NCBI RefSeq assembly: GCF_018991925.1
Contig: NW_024725520.1
Coordinates: 417,001-481,000 of the forward strand
Source of the DNA: Homarus americanus
Lineage: Eukaryota > Arthropoda > Malacostraca > Decapoda > Nephropidae
Direction: 5' to 3'
Length of the DNA: 64,000 nucleotides
The notes below the pieces were generated by a model. That model saw only the letters and a program-made list of their open reading frames with translations. It had not been told where the DNA came from and did not search any database. Positions within the stretch are counted from its first letter, which is position 1. The number at the start of each line of letters is the position of its first letter. Positions 1 through 23,077 of this stretch are shown here, one piece after another. A program made the translations under genes and the position numbers.

Positions 1-551
1 CTTCCTCCCAAAATGACACACAACAGAAACGCCTAGAAAGAGTGCAGAAGAGGGCATGCAAGAATATTCTTTCCCCCTCCTACTCCACATATCAAGAAGC
101 ACTCAACACACTGACCCTCTCGGCTCTCTCTGATCATCACCGCGACCTCATCTGCAAATCTGCTGAGAAACTTCTGCATCATCCTCGGCACCGGCTCCTA
201 CTTCCACCCGAGATCCCTCGTCCGCGAATTGCTATTCGACACCACAACAGCATCCAGCCTATACGAGCACGTACTTATGGCTATGAGAGCAGCCCAGTCC
301 CAACCATTGTAAAAATTATCAACAACTCGTAGTCAACCAGTGTGTTCACTCCCAACCAATTTTAGCTTTTTGCACTGTTACTATGTTGAAATGCCCTGTA
401 GTATGACCCTCTCCCCACCTAGTTATTATATATCATATTTATATCACTTTTGCTACTTGTATATTATTTGTCAATCAAGTGACCCATTCCCCAATTATGG
501 AACTGCATATTATCAGCCTTCCGGCTGCCATGCTCTTTCAATAAACCATTA

Positions 552-593
<42 letters not shown>

Positions 594-627
594 GTTGTTG
601 TTATTATTATTATTACTATTATTACAC
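1..627 (+). mobile_element. LINE 3' end (C-terminus of reverse-transcriptase ORF plus (ATT)n tail)
   Basis: An open frame from base 3 to the stop at 332 reads RLERVQKRACKNIL and later LLHHPRHRLLLPPEIPRP, the style of the region after the reverse transcriptase in CR1/L2-like non-LTR retrotransposons, ending with a PVPTIVKIINNS-type C-terminus. About 200 bp of 3' UTR follow, then AATAAA at 540 and an (ATT)n tail at 549-627, as expected of a LINE 3' end. The element is cut by the window start, so the RT domain itself is not seen. The clade is uncertain. Confidence 0.7.
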
Positions 628-789
628 ACACCTATATGATTATTCACACTTAACATACAGGACAAACAAAGGCAAAACCAACGATGTTAAGCATTAGTTT
701 ACACCAAATGGATGACTAAGAGAACTTGTTTAGCATGTCAAGAACACAACAGTAGTATTAGTAGTAGTTACCTTGTGCTGGCGGTAGCA

Positions 790-1850
790 TCTCCTTGGTG
801 CCATACAGAGTCACCCCCTGGCACCGTCTTGACACTTTAAGAGACCTCATGGCACTTAATGACACCTTGCTCTATTTCATGGGATACTTTCCACTTTGCT
901 ATATTTCAAGATGCATTGCAACACTTTAAGACATTAATGACACTTTACGATTCATTGCTTGACTTTAAAGCATTAATGGCACTTTATTGACACTTTATGA
1001 CATCGATGGCACTTTATGACACTTTGAGAGACTTCACAGCACTTTACGATACGTTTCGACACCGTATGACACGTGTAAAATGCTTGAACACTATAACTAT
1101 TCGAGACTTTGACACTTTAGGCCACTTTATGACACTATGAAACTATATGACTTTTTACGGCATTTTAGAACACTGCATGACACTTTAAAACACTTAAGGC
1201 CACTGACACGTTAGGACACTGACACTTTATGACACTTTGATACTTTAGGACAATTCATGACACTTTAGGGCACTTCGTGACACTTTAGGACACTTCGTGA
1301 CACTTTGAGACACTTCGTGACACTTTAGAATTCTTCGTGACACTTTAGAACACTTCGCGACACTTTAGAACACTCCATGACACTTAAGAACACTTCGTGA
1401 CACTTTAGAACACTTCGTGACACTTTAGAACACTTCATGACACTTTAGAACACTTCGTGACACTTTAGAACACTTCGTGATACCTCTAACACTGCATAAA
1501 GCTTTTTCATTGTGTACCACATCTTACAACATTACACGACACTTTATCAGACCTACTGGCACTTAAAAGCACTTCATAACACTTTAGGATATTATAGGAA
1601 TCTTTGTGACATAACTTGACACTTTATGGCACTCTTTAACACATTTTACTACTTTACGACACTTTATATCACTCTTATAACACTTATGGGACGATAGGTG
1701 TTGTTGGGACCATAGTTACGTTGTGACATTAGTAAGTCTTCATGACACAACACTTTACAACAATTATAAACACTTAACGTTACTTATGAACACGTTATAA
1801 TACATGTGATCACTTCACAATACTTACGAAAACTTCACGGCACCTAATAG
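790..1850. repeat. Degenerate minisatellite, about 20-bp unit
   Basis: The unit TGACACTTTAGAACACTTCG recurs nearly head-to-tail at 1240-1490 and decays outward into looser GACACTTTA/CACTTTATGA variants over about 1 kb. No open frame is preserved through it. It abuts the 3' end of the minus-strand LINE that starts at 1844. Confidence 0.8.
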
Positions 1851-3996
1851 CACTTTTTGAAATTTAGACCATTTTGAGATAGTGCAAAATCTGCTCTTTC
1901 ATTTAAGCTCATTATTGTAGGGGTCAACCTATTATCGCCTCCTCTCCAAATGGTCCTAACAGTAGCGGCTACAGCAAGTTCCTTTACTCTATGTTCTATA
2001 CATGGTAGTTCTAACTCCATTCTCATTATTTCAATTATAGTATTCCGTTGACACCCTAAAACGATTCTCATGGCCTCTTTTTGTATCACTTCAAGCTTTT
2101 GAATAACTTTCTTACTATACATTATAAGGATGGGAGCTGTATAGTCAATAACTGAACGTATAGTACTGATATAAATCATCCTTAAAATAGGAATACCTGC
2201 GCCATTTCCCCTCCATGCCAAGGCTCTTAAAGGTCTTACACGTCCTTTCCATGCATTCTCCAGGTACTGCATCTCACGTACTTTACTGTTGGACTTATAC
2301 CCAATGTACAGCCCAAGGTATTTGTAAACATCAAATTTTTCTTCCCATAATCCATTCAAAAATAAATCCCCTTCTTCATAATTTCTGACCTGACATTTAG
2401 TTTTTTCATTGTTAATTACAAGGCCCATTCTACATCAAAGTGTACTCAATGGATCTAAAGCTTCTTGCATGTTTCTCATACCTTTACACTGTAAAATTAT
2501 ATCATCAGCAAATATTACAACCTGTGTGTCTCCAGGAAATTCGTAGCGAACCATTATGTCCATCAATATGTTAAAAGGAATGGGGCTAAGTACACCTCCC
2601 TGTGGGGTCCCCAACTCCACCTCTCTTCTTCTGAGTACCAACCCTGAAACCATACTCTAGCCATTCTGTTACTCAAGTAATCCACAATCCATTTTAGCAA
2701 CTTCCCAGAAACCCCTAAATTAATTAGCTCCTCAAGTATGACTTCTTTATTTGCCCTATCAAAGGCCCCTTTTAAGTCTACAAAAGTCCTGCATGTATCC
2801 TTCGAGTTATTCAAACACTTTACAACACAGTCTGCAGTACTCCTCCCTTTCATAAAGCCATGTAAATTGAGCACCAAGAGATTTTCCACTTTAAATAACA
2901 ACCTGTTTAATACTATTCTTTCCATCACTTTACTAAAACAACAGAGGCCCTTCTCTTATACCAGCGAGACAGTTAAAGATATCATATGTTATTCCATCAT
3001 CACCGGGTGTCGTAGACTTTCCCTTTTTAATCGCATATAATAACTCGCCTCCCGTTATAGGAACATATGTATCATCCCCCATTGTACACTAACTTTGTAC
3101 TAACTCACTCCTAAGTCTACTCTTACTTTGTAATGAGGCCTGCACACTCTGAGGTAGTTCGGCAAAACTAGCAGTTCCAACCCATTTCTTAAGTTGACTG
3201 GCCATGCTCTGTGGGTCGGCGTAGCTGTTGCCCTTGCTTCGAACACCTGGCACTTTATTCACTTCCATGATTATGTCACCCAAGCTCTTGCCTTTAGCAA
3301 TTCTCCCTAAAAAGTCTGTCCAGTATTTATTACGCGCCTCTTGCTTGATTTCACTACACATTTTTGCAGTTTCTTTCAGTACTTCCTTAATTCCATTATC
3401 ATTTGGATTTTCACTCCATTATCTTTGCATTATTACCTCCTTAAATCCTGTCGTCAAAAACTTTACCGCTTCACCCCCAGCTAAAGTCAGATAGGAATTA
3501 TTACGACCTTCCTTAAGCAGGGGTTTAAACTTGTTATGCTCTCTTCCCAGTGCAGCAGCCCACAGCAACCGCTCATAGAATGACATGCGTAAATCACTTG
3601 GAAAGTTCAACCTCCTCCTACCTGAGCTGTTTCCACCACTCTGGTTGCTCGTCACATTGGTAATGTCTAGATGATTCATTCGACCAACCTACTGCGTTTT
3701 ATTACCAGTTGAATTCTTTCTGCTGTCTTCTGTGTGTGTCGTCCTTTTCTACTTGTCATTTATGATCTCATCACTATCACTTCCTTCACTTTTCTTCTCC
3801 AACTCTCGCCTCCTTTTTTTTTTCTAATCACCTCTTGAAAACTGTCTGTCACCTTCATTGTTGTTGGTCGTGGATCATCTGCTTCCGATTCGCTACTTGA
3901 AAACCGCAGTTCGTCTTCTATGCTGTTCAATAGTGCAATCTTATCTTTTCTAGCCAAAACCTTCACAACTTTCTGCCCACCACTTGCCCCAGGCAT
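1844..3996 (-). mobile_element. Decayed I/Jockey-type LINE (ORF1 remnant, RT)
   Basis: Reading the minus strand from 3996 down: an acidic/basic ORF1-like start (3996-3760), another ORF1-like piece (3679-3419), a linker typical of the segment before RT (3361-3089), then RT. RT motifs are HGFMKGRSTADCV (fingers), FVDLKGAFDRANKE (first catalytic Asp), GTPQGGVLSPIPFN and VIFADDIILQ (catalytic DD), then a thumb/C-terminal part ending at 1844. Several frameshifts break it (e.g. 2563-2653 overlap of two frames). I see no endonuclease domain between ORF1 and RT, so an internal deletion is likely. Clade assignment is by motif style only. Confidence 0.75.
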
Positions 3997-4112
3997 CGTG
4001 CAAAGCTTAGGCAGCCAGTGAAAATCAACAGTATTGTCGCAGACTCGCAGAGTACAAGGCTGACACGTCCGACCAGTACGGCCAGCGTTCAGAGAATCAG
4101 GCCTCTGTTGAC

Positions 4113-4208
4113 GGGCAAGGGGTTACCTAATTGAGGTGTATAAGCATCTCAGGGGGCACTACTCAGTTGAGTGTCCTTACCTGGAGCTGGCGGACGCTCG
4201 CCCCACAA
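4113..4208 (+). mobile_element. Short CR1 fragment
   Basis: These roughly 96 bases match 25620-25715 of the full-length CR1 with few changes and encode its EVYKHLRGHYSVECPYLEL segment. Both sides then diverge, so this is an isolated internal scrap of the same LINE family. Confidence 0.85.
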
Positions 4209-4905
4209 AAAACCGCGAAACTCGGCAGACTCAAGACTTGAGCGAATCAGCCAAACCTCGTAACAATTACTACAACGGACTGAGTTTGACTGTGGTTGAC
4301 TCGTTCGTCTCTCCACACGTGTAGCTCTAGAGAACTTTGTCTTTATCTGTTGTAATTATAAAGTATAAGGTAAATATATTACACAAGATCATATGTCAAT
4401 ATTTTAGTTTGTATTATGGCTCATTTTCTATGATTGAGTCTGATGTATCGAAAACAGATCAGAGCTGTTCCTAAACCCTTGAAACACTCATCGATGGCTT
4501 GAAGTGTTGTCAGTCAACTGGTGCCAAAAAGTATCCAGAATTGTTTATATTGTTTATTCCACTTTATTTGTTTATTAAAACAAACAATTGTAACAAACGG
4601 GAATTAAATAGAAAATAAGACTCACCAAACCTCCTTTACCAAACTTATCTAACCTACCTAGCTCAACTTAACTTAGCCTAACCTAACTTCCCTTACCATA
4701 CTCACCTAACTTAACGATCTTGGAATATATGAAAGAAGTTAAATTAAGGAATACAATATACTGTAGGTTAAGTTGAATAATAATTTTGCTTGTTATTAAA
4801 GAAGCACGTGATACTACTGCCCCCTACATGAGATAGTTTAACAGTGTCTAACAGTTCAAATTTGCGTCCGTCTGTTCAAACTGCGTGTCTGTTTTGTCTT
4901 TTAAA
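4209..4905. other. No gene recognised; AACCT-rich tract
   Basis: Non-coding sequence upstream of the first visible GAL3ST exon. It contains loosely repeated CTAACCT/CTTAACC words at 4640-4720. I found no promoter or earlier GAL3ST exon here. Confidence 0.4.
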
Positions 4906-4908
4906 CAG

Positions 4909-16606
<11,698 letters not shown>

Positions 16607-18659
16607 TAGCAGGTCAGATTTATATGTCAGTTCATTCCATTGTTATAATCATAAAACAAGTAAATCTAAGACATGACATTAATGACTGATTTATTAGAAG
16701 GTCAAAATGCAAAAGATCTTCCTCTATTTCTTCCTGCACGTGGCTTCCATTTCTGCATATCACAAGAAATCTATTTTTGTATTGATCTTAAGATAATGTT
16801 TAAGATATAATTGTGTCTGCTGTCCTATGTGTCAGCAAATAGCACCCAAGTGCCTCCTATTTGTTGTGTACACAAGGCTCTCAGAGTGTCATAATTTATG
16901 TAGTTTATCCACAAGAGAAGTGAAATGAGTTCAGTAGTACAGTATTGATACTTTTATACGCCAAATTTTTTTTGAAAAGTAAACATTTTGCTCTTTTCTG
17001 TTCATATTCTTACAGAGTGTTGTTATTGGGTTTATGTAGAACTGTTATGGTAAAGATTTGCTAATAATCAGTACGTTCACACTACTACCACCCATTCTCC
17101 CTCACACACACACATCCCTCTCAGTGTTCTCTTACCTTATAGTCCTGTTATTCCAAACTCTCTTCCTCTGTTTCTCACCTTGTTTGTGCTTCTTTCATTT
17201 CCTTTCATCCCTCTTTCTCATTGTTATCTACTCTCTTTTTCACCCATGTGTCCGTACCTATATAGCACTTAAGAATTTACAACTCCACATAAAGGAGAAA
17301 TGTAATTAATAGTATATAATATAAACTATTGATTACATTTCTCCTTTACTAACACCTCCAGTCATCAGATGAAGGATTATCACACCCACAAAATTTATGA
17401 AAAACTTTGCAACAGTAAGGAAAGACTGACTGACTCAGGGATCTGTCAACCAGTATTATTTCACTTGTTACTTCTTTATGTCCTAAGAGATCTGTACCTC
17501 TAAATAACACCCAGGAAGAATGCACTTATTTTTCACACAGACAAAATTAGATAATGATTTTTCTCACCCAGTCAAACCAGGGTTGAAGACTCACTCCCAT
17601 TTGATCCTGTGGATGTTTCACTTAAGGGGATCACCCTGCTGCGAATGATCCAAAAATTATGAAAAATCGGATCAACAGACTAGAATGTACCCCGGGTCAG
17701 TACTGAATCTGAGTGGGGCGCTCAATCCCTTGACTTATAGGTCAGGCGGTTACGCGCTCCACTTGAGGTACATTGCCAGCCTGGGATCTTTTTCAGACAA
17801 TAACTTGGAAATAAACGATTGGAATTTGGTATCCCATTTTATGACTTGGGGAGGGACAAGTAGCCTAATCCCCCTCCCCCCTCCCGCCTCCCCTCTTGGG
17901 TGTAATTAGAAATTGGCAGGAACCGAAAGGGCAAGAGTGTCAATAATCCTTTTAAGCAAATGAAGTTTAAATTGCATAAATACACATACAGTAAGCGTTT
18001 CATTTGCTGACCTGAAGCTTCATTAGTCTTTGAGACAACCACCAGATCAAATGTGATAATTTTTGTACTTTGGCTTAACTGAGTGAAAAATGCTGTTTAT
18101 AAATAAATACCTGTGCATATTGCCAGACAAGGTCATTCGGTAATGGTCACCTGCCAAGTGTTAATTCAACATTATGGATTTCACATGTCACTCTTTTATT
18201 CTGTTTGGCCATAACACGAGATTTCATAATTCAGTCATTATATTTTTATCAACTTTGTCTCTCTGTCTTGATCATGTCTCTCCATAGTTTGTTCAGTACT
18301 ATGGTGTATTAAAGCATGGGTTGTGACTTCCTTAACCCCTTCACTTCGGGACGCCACTTTTAATATTTTGTTTGGCTAACACCAGATGATTTTTATTCGG
18401 CACAAGTGGTTAATAAATATAAAAAAATGTGATCATAGATCTTTAAGCCTGGCGTCCCTCAGAGAATGGAAGGTGGAATAAAGGATATTAACCTTCAAGC
18501 GGCGATCATTTTAGAATATACATTAGTGGAATATTGAGACCATTGATACAAACAGTATTTTTCATTCGTACAAGAGGGCGGCCAGAAACTGGAACAAAAA
18601 TAAACTTTCCCTTCATACTATGTCATACATGTTTTCTTACTATTGTAACAGGTGTGTTC
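16607..18659. other. GAL3ST 3' flank; one short hairpin
   Basis: Probably 3' UTR then intergenic DNA. A 22-bp-arm hairpin at about 17292-17346 (AAGGAGAAATGTAATTAATA and its inverse around an ATATAATATA loop) is the only structure that stands out. No other gene is visible. Confidence 0.5.
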
Positions 18660-19712
18660 TGGTAGAACAATGACCATGTTGTGGTTTATCCCTTTTGCTT
18701 CACACAACCCAGAACCACCAGAACATCCTTCTCCAGACACTACGTGATGTCGTGTCCTCTGCTTACCAGTTTTTCATTTCGCTTTTGTTTTCCCCTCTCC
18801 TTCCTATTGTCCACCTCTGAATATTCACCCCCATTCTCTCTACATCTCAGTCACGACCTAGAGCCAACTTGTGTGTGACCCTCACTCCCAGAGTTGGTGA
18901 ACTTTGGTTATTTCTCTGGTCATTGCTTTCACGCGTGTCACTTCTGTTACTTCTAGCTTGTACTCCATCCTTCATACCAGTACAGTGCAGTAATGTTGGC
19001 TCGATAGTTTCTTTGTACATTCCCATCTTTGCCTCCTTTGATTTAATTCTTGCAATTCATTCATTTCCCAAGGCACCTATTATTCTTACCTTCTTCTAAT
19101 CTGTCATTCACTTCATCACTTATTTATCCACTTGCTGACACATCAGTCACAAAAACTCCTACTTTTTTCATTATATCTTCATTCTCTTTATCTGTTTCTC
19201 TACCTATTTCCATCACTTTTGTCTATGTTCACAGTAAAAATAGAGTACATAATATTACAAACTCATTCAGTAACATATGTAACTTTCCTTTTGAATCTCC
19301 CACATTAGCTACCGACATACCTCACATCTGGTTACTATATCTATATTTACCAAACGTGTACCACTCTCATGCTTTCACCCCGTCTTAACAGAATACACCC
19401 ATGATGTAGTCTTACTGTCATTGAAAACCAGTCTTCCTTTCCTGACACAGTTAATGCATACACCAATGTCCGTCTAAAAACTGTAGTAGACATTTAGCCG
19501 TTTCCCACTTATTCCATGCATGTTCAATACCTCCCATAACACATTTTTATTAAACCGTTTATGTACTTTTTTTCAGATCCATAAACGCCACAAACAAATT
19601 CTTTCCCTTCTCCATAAACTTTTTTATCAAGTCCTAAGTTTCTTCATGCCAAAACTTGATCAAAACATTCACTACTTCTGCTCCAACACTGTCACACTCT
19701 GGTAAGTAATAA
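18660..19712 (-). mobile_element. Decayed RTE-like LINE, 3' part
   Basis: Minus-strand reading gives KNLFVAFMDLKK (RT catalytic block A without its Asp context), then GISGKRLNVYYSF, later ISDEVNDRLEEGK, IIGALGNE and AKMGMYKETIEPTLL, which is the thumb/C-terminal signature of RTE-like reverse transcriptases common in arthropods. Stops and frameshifts are frequent. Its N-terminal RT part is probably 20580-20965. Confidence 0.65.
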
Positions 19713-20579
19713 TAATAAAAAAACTTAGGACCAAGACTGGGGTAAATATAAATAAAAGTAAAATTTATACATTAACTATATTAAAGTTAAACAAGTAAAT
19801 AATCATTAAACTTAAAAGGTCTTCTGCCGATATCCTCCTTCAGTCTGCCACACACTTCTCAGCCGGAGTATCTCACTTCTCCGGGAATAATACTACTTGC
19901 CTGACTCACCGTAATTGTCTTGCCTTGGCCAACCCACACTTTGGTCTTCGGGATTCCTCCTGAATCGTCTTCCAAATAAGTCCCTCTGTAGACCGAGACG
20001 TCAGATAATAAATACACTTGTAGGCTCGTCCTTGCAGTTGTTTCCTTTGCAACAACTCTCCATGAAGTTCCAAGCAGGTCTTTGAAGGTAGTGTGCAGAT
20101 GAACAAGTACCAGGCAGGGAGGGTGAAGACAGCGGACAAAACTGAACACCGGGTCCTGGCCTTCCTCACGGAACCTCAAGGCGGGTGGAGCAAATTAATC
20201 ATTACCCAATGACAAGGAGTATTATGGTGGAGTATTGTGTGACTATGTGAACAGTAGTTAACCATCGTAATGGCAGTGGGGATAGTTTTCAACATTTAAT
20301 TAGTTACTCGCACCTATTACTAAACTTTGATTATATAATTTACCATTAATAAAGTATTATATAAACTGGAACTTCATATTAAATGATAACCAAAGGTATT
20401 GACATTAACTGTTAGGTATTGTTAGATAGATATTAAGTGAATTAAATCTACAGACTTGTCATTGCTTTCCTTCTTATGTCGAACTTAAGATATTTGAAGT
20501 AACGAATTTTATAACTACAGTATATACACTTAAGACAATCAAAATAGTGATCTATCTATTGTTATATGAATTTTACTTT

Positions 20580-20965
20580 AATTTCTCAGGAGAATTATTA
20601 ATAGCGGCGACATCCAAAGCTTTCAGCCATCTTTACGAGACACACACACTAGTGTTTACAACAGCCCTCTCAATAAACGAGTCTACCAGACACTTTCTCA
20701 GGTTTATTTATAGCTCTTAGATTTATTCTTAGAAATTTTCCTTTATACTGTACAGGGGACTGATACAATATCTCTGTCATTCCTTTAGTATGCTTCCTCT
20801 TGTCACCCAACCTATAAACTTGTCATCCACTCCACCACTCTACTCTTCTCATCCCTAATATTACCACAGTAATTTCATCCACTACTAGTGCCTTATTATT
20901 ATTAAGCTTACATACAGCTTCTCTCATCCCCTCCTCACTTATTATTTTTTCTTGTTTTATTTAAA
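20580..20965 (-). mobile_element. Decayed RTE-like LINE, start of RT
   Basis: Minus strand: IISEEGMREAVCKLNNNKAL followed by DEITVVILG and a PVQYK-like segment, equivalent to the conserved block before RT motif A (KLNNNKA..DGI) in RTE elements. It lies in the same orientation as, and upstream of, the 18660-19712 part, with about 870 bp of unrelated sequence between, possibly a later insertion. Confidence 0.5.
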
Positions 20966-20995
20966 TGCTTTTCATTCCTCCACTCCTAAACAGGG

Positions 20996-21062
20996 TACTG
21001 TAGTTCTGCTTACCTTTCCATGTGAACATGACAATCGTTGCGGCATGTGAACATGACAATCG
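20996..21062. repeat. Tandem duplication, 24-bp unit
   Basis: CATGTGAACATGACAATCGT followed by TGCGG occurs twice head-to-tail, before a GC-rich GGGCGGGCGGG stretch. It may mark the 5' region of the CR1 element. Confidence 0.7.
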
Positions 21063-21418
21063 TTGCGGGCGGGCGGGTCGTGTTGCGTCTCTGTAACAAA
21101 GCGTGTTCGGCATCCGGGCCTTCGATGTAGAGCGGCAGAAATTGGACAGTGATTACATAAGTTCGTCAAGATCGTCTTAGTGAGGTGAAAGTGTAAATCG
21201 ATGTCGGACTTTTCATGCTAGACACGATTGTATTTTTGAAAACTCAATTTCCACCGAGTTGGAGGTACAGCCAGGGTCACAGGCCTATAACCACACAATC
21301 ACTGCCACATGACAAAGCTTTTATTTTATTTTATTTTTTAGGGTGTTGTGGTCACGGCTGTGATAAAGGCCAACCAGGGAGTGTAGTACTGTGCCTTCAG
21401 TTAAATCAGTTCATAGTT

Positions 21419-21843
21419 GTCATCAGTGAATGCAGAAGAGACTATAATAACTTAAAGTGAATACATATTGGCAATCGAGCTGGTAAGGACAACTGCCAGC
21501 CTATTCGTGTCATAGGTGCCACAGAGACTTTAAATTTTATTTTGTTTGTGTGCTTGCTCAAGGACTGAATCTGTGTTTATAATACACCACTCACAGGGAG
21601 ATACAGTGTACACAGTGATAGTTCATAGTGTCATCAGTGACCGCTGAAGTTGTAAATAACTTAAAGTGAGCGCTCACTAGCAAGCAAGCTGGAAAGGCAC
21701 CGTGCCAGCTGAAACCAAGTCGTGTCATAGGTGCCACAGAGACTTTAAATTTTATTTTATGTTGATTGTGTGCTTGCTCAAGGACTGAAACTGTGCCTAC
21801 AATACACCATTCACAGGGAGATACAGTGTACGCAGTCGCAGAC
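21419..21843 (+). repeat. Two tandem 211-bp monomers in the CR1 5' UTR
   Basis: The segment starting GTCATCAGTGA at 21419 is repeated from 21630. Shared blocks include GTGTCATAGGTGCCACAGAG, CTTTAAATTTTATTTT, GTGTGCTTGCTCAAGGACTG and CACAGGGAGATACAGTGTAC. The middle 40 bp diverge more. The second monomer ends about 116 bp before the ORF1 ATG. Confidence 0.85.
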
Positions 21844-21959
21844 GACAACTCCATAGGCAACAGAGAGTAGCTAAGTACTTTTTTCTCTCTTTATTTTCTT
21901 TGAAATAGGTGTAGATCTATACACAGTCTGCACCCCCCCCCCCCACAACAACAACAACC

Positions 21960-22943
21960 ATGAGTTTGGTATGTGATTACTGCAGGGAGACGTCGGATAT
22001 GGAGGATGCAGGCCTAACTAATGCAACGTTTAGGAAGTTACTAACTGCCGTAAAGCTTGATGGCTGTTGCTGGTATTGCCCTGGCTGCATAGTCAAGGTG
22101 AATGAAGCGATTGCAATCCATAAGGGAACGAGTTCTCTAGGGACGAAAATAGATGAAGCAGGAGCCCTGCTGGTTGACAAACTGGAGCAAGTTGAGAAAG
22201 AGATCCTTGCTAAGACTGAGGAAGTAGCTAATAGAATGGAGGTGGTTGCTAAGAGGAGCTATGCGGACGTATTAGGAGGGCCACGGGTGGGGGGGGCGGA
22301 GAGTAATGCAGAATCAGTACAGGTTCTACAGCAGATTGGGACTCTGAAAAAGTGTGTCGAAGAAATGAAAATTAACGGACCTACTGTTTGGGGAGAGGAG
22401 GAACACCAGGAACGGCTCCAGCGCAGGAACAATGTAATAGTTTTTGGAGTCCCAGAGAGCCAGGCGGAGGGAACTGTGAGTAAGGAAACACACGACAAGG
22501 TGCTGTTTCAAAATATTTGCACAGAGGTTCTGAAGATTCCAGCAACCCCTCAGGATGTGAGGAGACTGGGACAAAAGCAGGGGGTTAAGCCTCGCCCCCT
22601 CAGGATCACACTAGGGAGTGAGGAGGAAAAATGGCAAGTTATCCGGCAGGCAAAAAACTTAGCAAGGAGCGAGGCATTTCGAGATGTATTTATTCACCCA
22701 GACCGCACGGTAATGCAGAGGGAACAGCACAAGAAGCTCCTGCTGGACTTGAAGCAGAAGAGGGAGGAGTCGAGAAGGAACGGGGACAGGTGCACATGGG
22801 TTATACTCAGGGGGAGGGTAGTGGAAACAAGTGTGCCGACACAGGGCCAGGGGGCAGCAGTGCACCCTCCACCCACTCAACCCCCCACCCGGGAGGCGGC
22901 ACCGGCTCAGCCTACCGGACAGGAGGGAACGAGCGCCGTGTAA
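21960..22943 (+). CDS. CR1-type LINE ORF1 protein (zinc finger, coiled coil, nucleic-acid binding)
   Basis: 327 aa. Residues 1-45 hold a Cys-rich PHD-like finger (C5-x2-C8 ... CCWYCPGC) as in CR1-group ORF1 proteins. Residues 55-140 are charged and likely helical or coiled coil (LVDKLEQVEKEILAKTEEVA). From about 150, RRNNVIVFGVPESQAE and then RRLGQ...RPLRITLGSEEEKWQVIRQA resemble the RRM-like core of L1/CR1 ORF1 proteins, which coat LINE RNA. The tail is Pro/Gln/Ala rich. The ATG follows a CAACAACAACAACC leader; no upstream in-frame ATG extends it sensibly. Exact sub-domain borders are my estimate. Confidence 0.85.
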   Translation: MSLVCDYCRETSDMEDAGLTNATFRKLLTAVKLDGCCWYCPGCIVKVNEAIAIHKGTSSLGTKIDEAGALLVDKLEQVEKEILAKTEEVANRMEVVAKRSYADVLGGPRVGGAESNAESVQVLQQIGTLKKCVEEMKINGPTVWGEEEHQERLQRRNNVIVFGVPESQAEGTVSKETHDKVLFQNICTEVLKIPATPQDVRRLGQKQGVKPRPLRITLGSEEEKWQVIRQAKNLARSEAFRDVFIHPDRTVMQREQHKKLLLDLKQKREESRRNGDRCTWVILRGRVVETSVPTQGQGAAVHPPPTQPPTREAAPAQPTGQEGTSAV

Positions 22944-23077
22944 ACAATGAAATTTTTAACCACACCCTGCAAAATACAGTGTACTTAGCAAATGCTGCAG
23001 CTTCTGAGAATGTGGGTGGAGCGGGTTTATTACTAAGAGCAGAGACGTTACCGAGAACAAATTCTGGCTTGAATGTC

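Noticed and set aside
17690..17790. tRNA-like GGTCAGGCGGTTACGCGCTC
   Set aside because: It looks like part of an A box, but no B box at the right distance and no cloverleaf could be drawn.
18335..18495. Possible piggyBac-like end (TTAACCCCTTCACTTCGGGACG)
   Set aside because: An inverted GGCGTCCC lies downstream but the outer ends do not match and the TTAA duplication is not clear.
19859..20179. 106-codon minus-strand frame
   Set aside because: No recognisable domain and a second overlapping frame of similar length; likely chance in moderately GC-rich sequence, possibly part of an insertion into the RTE relic.
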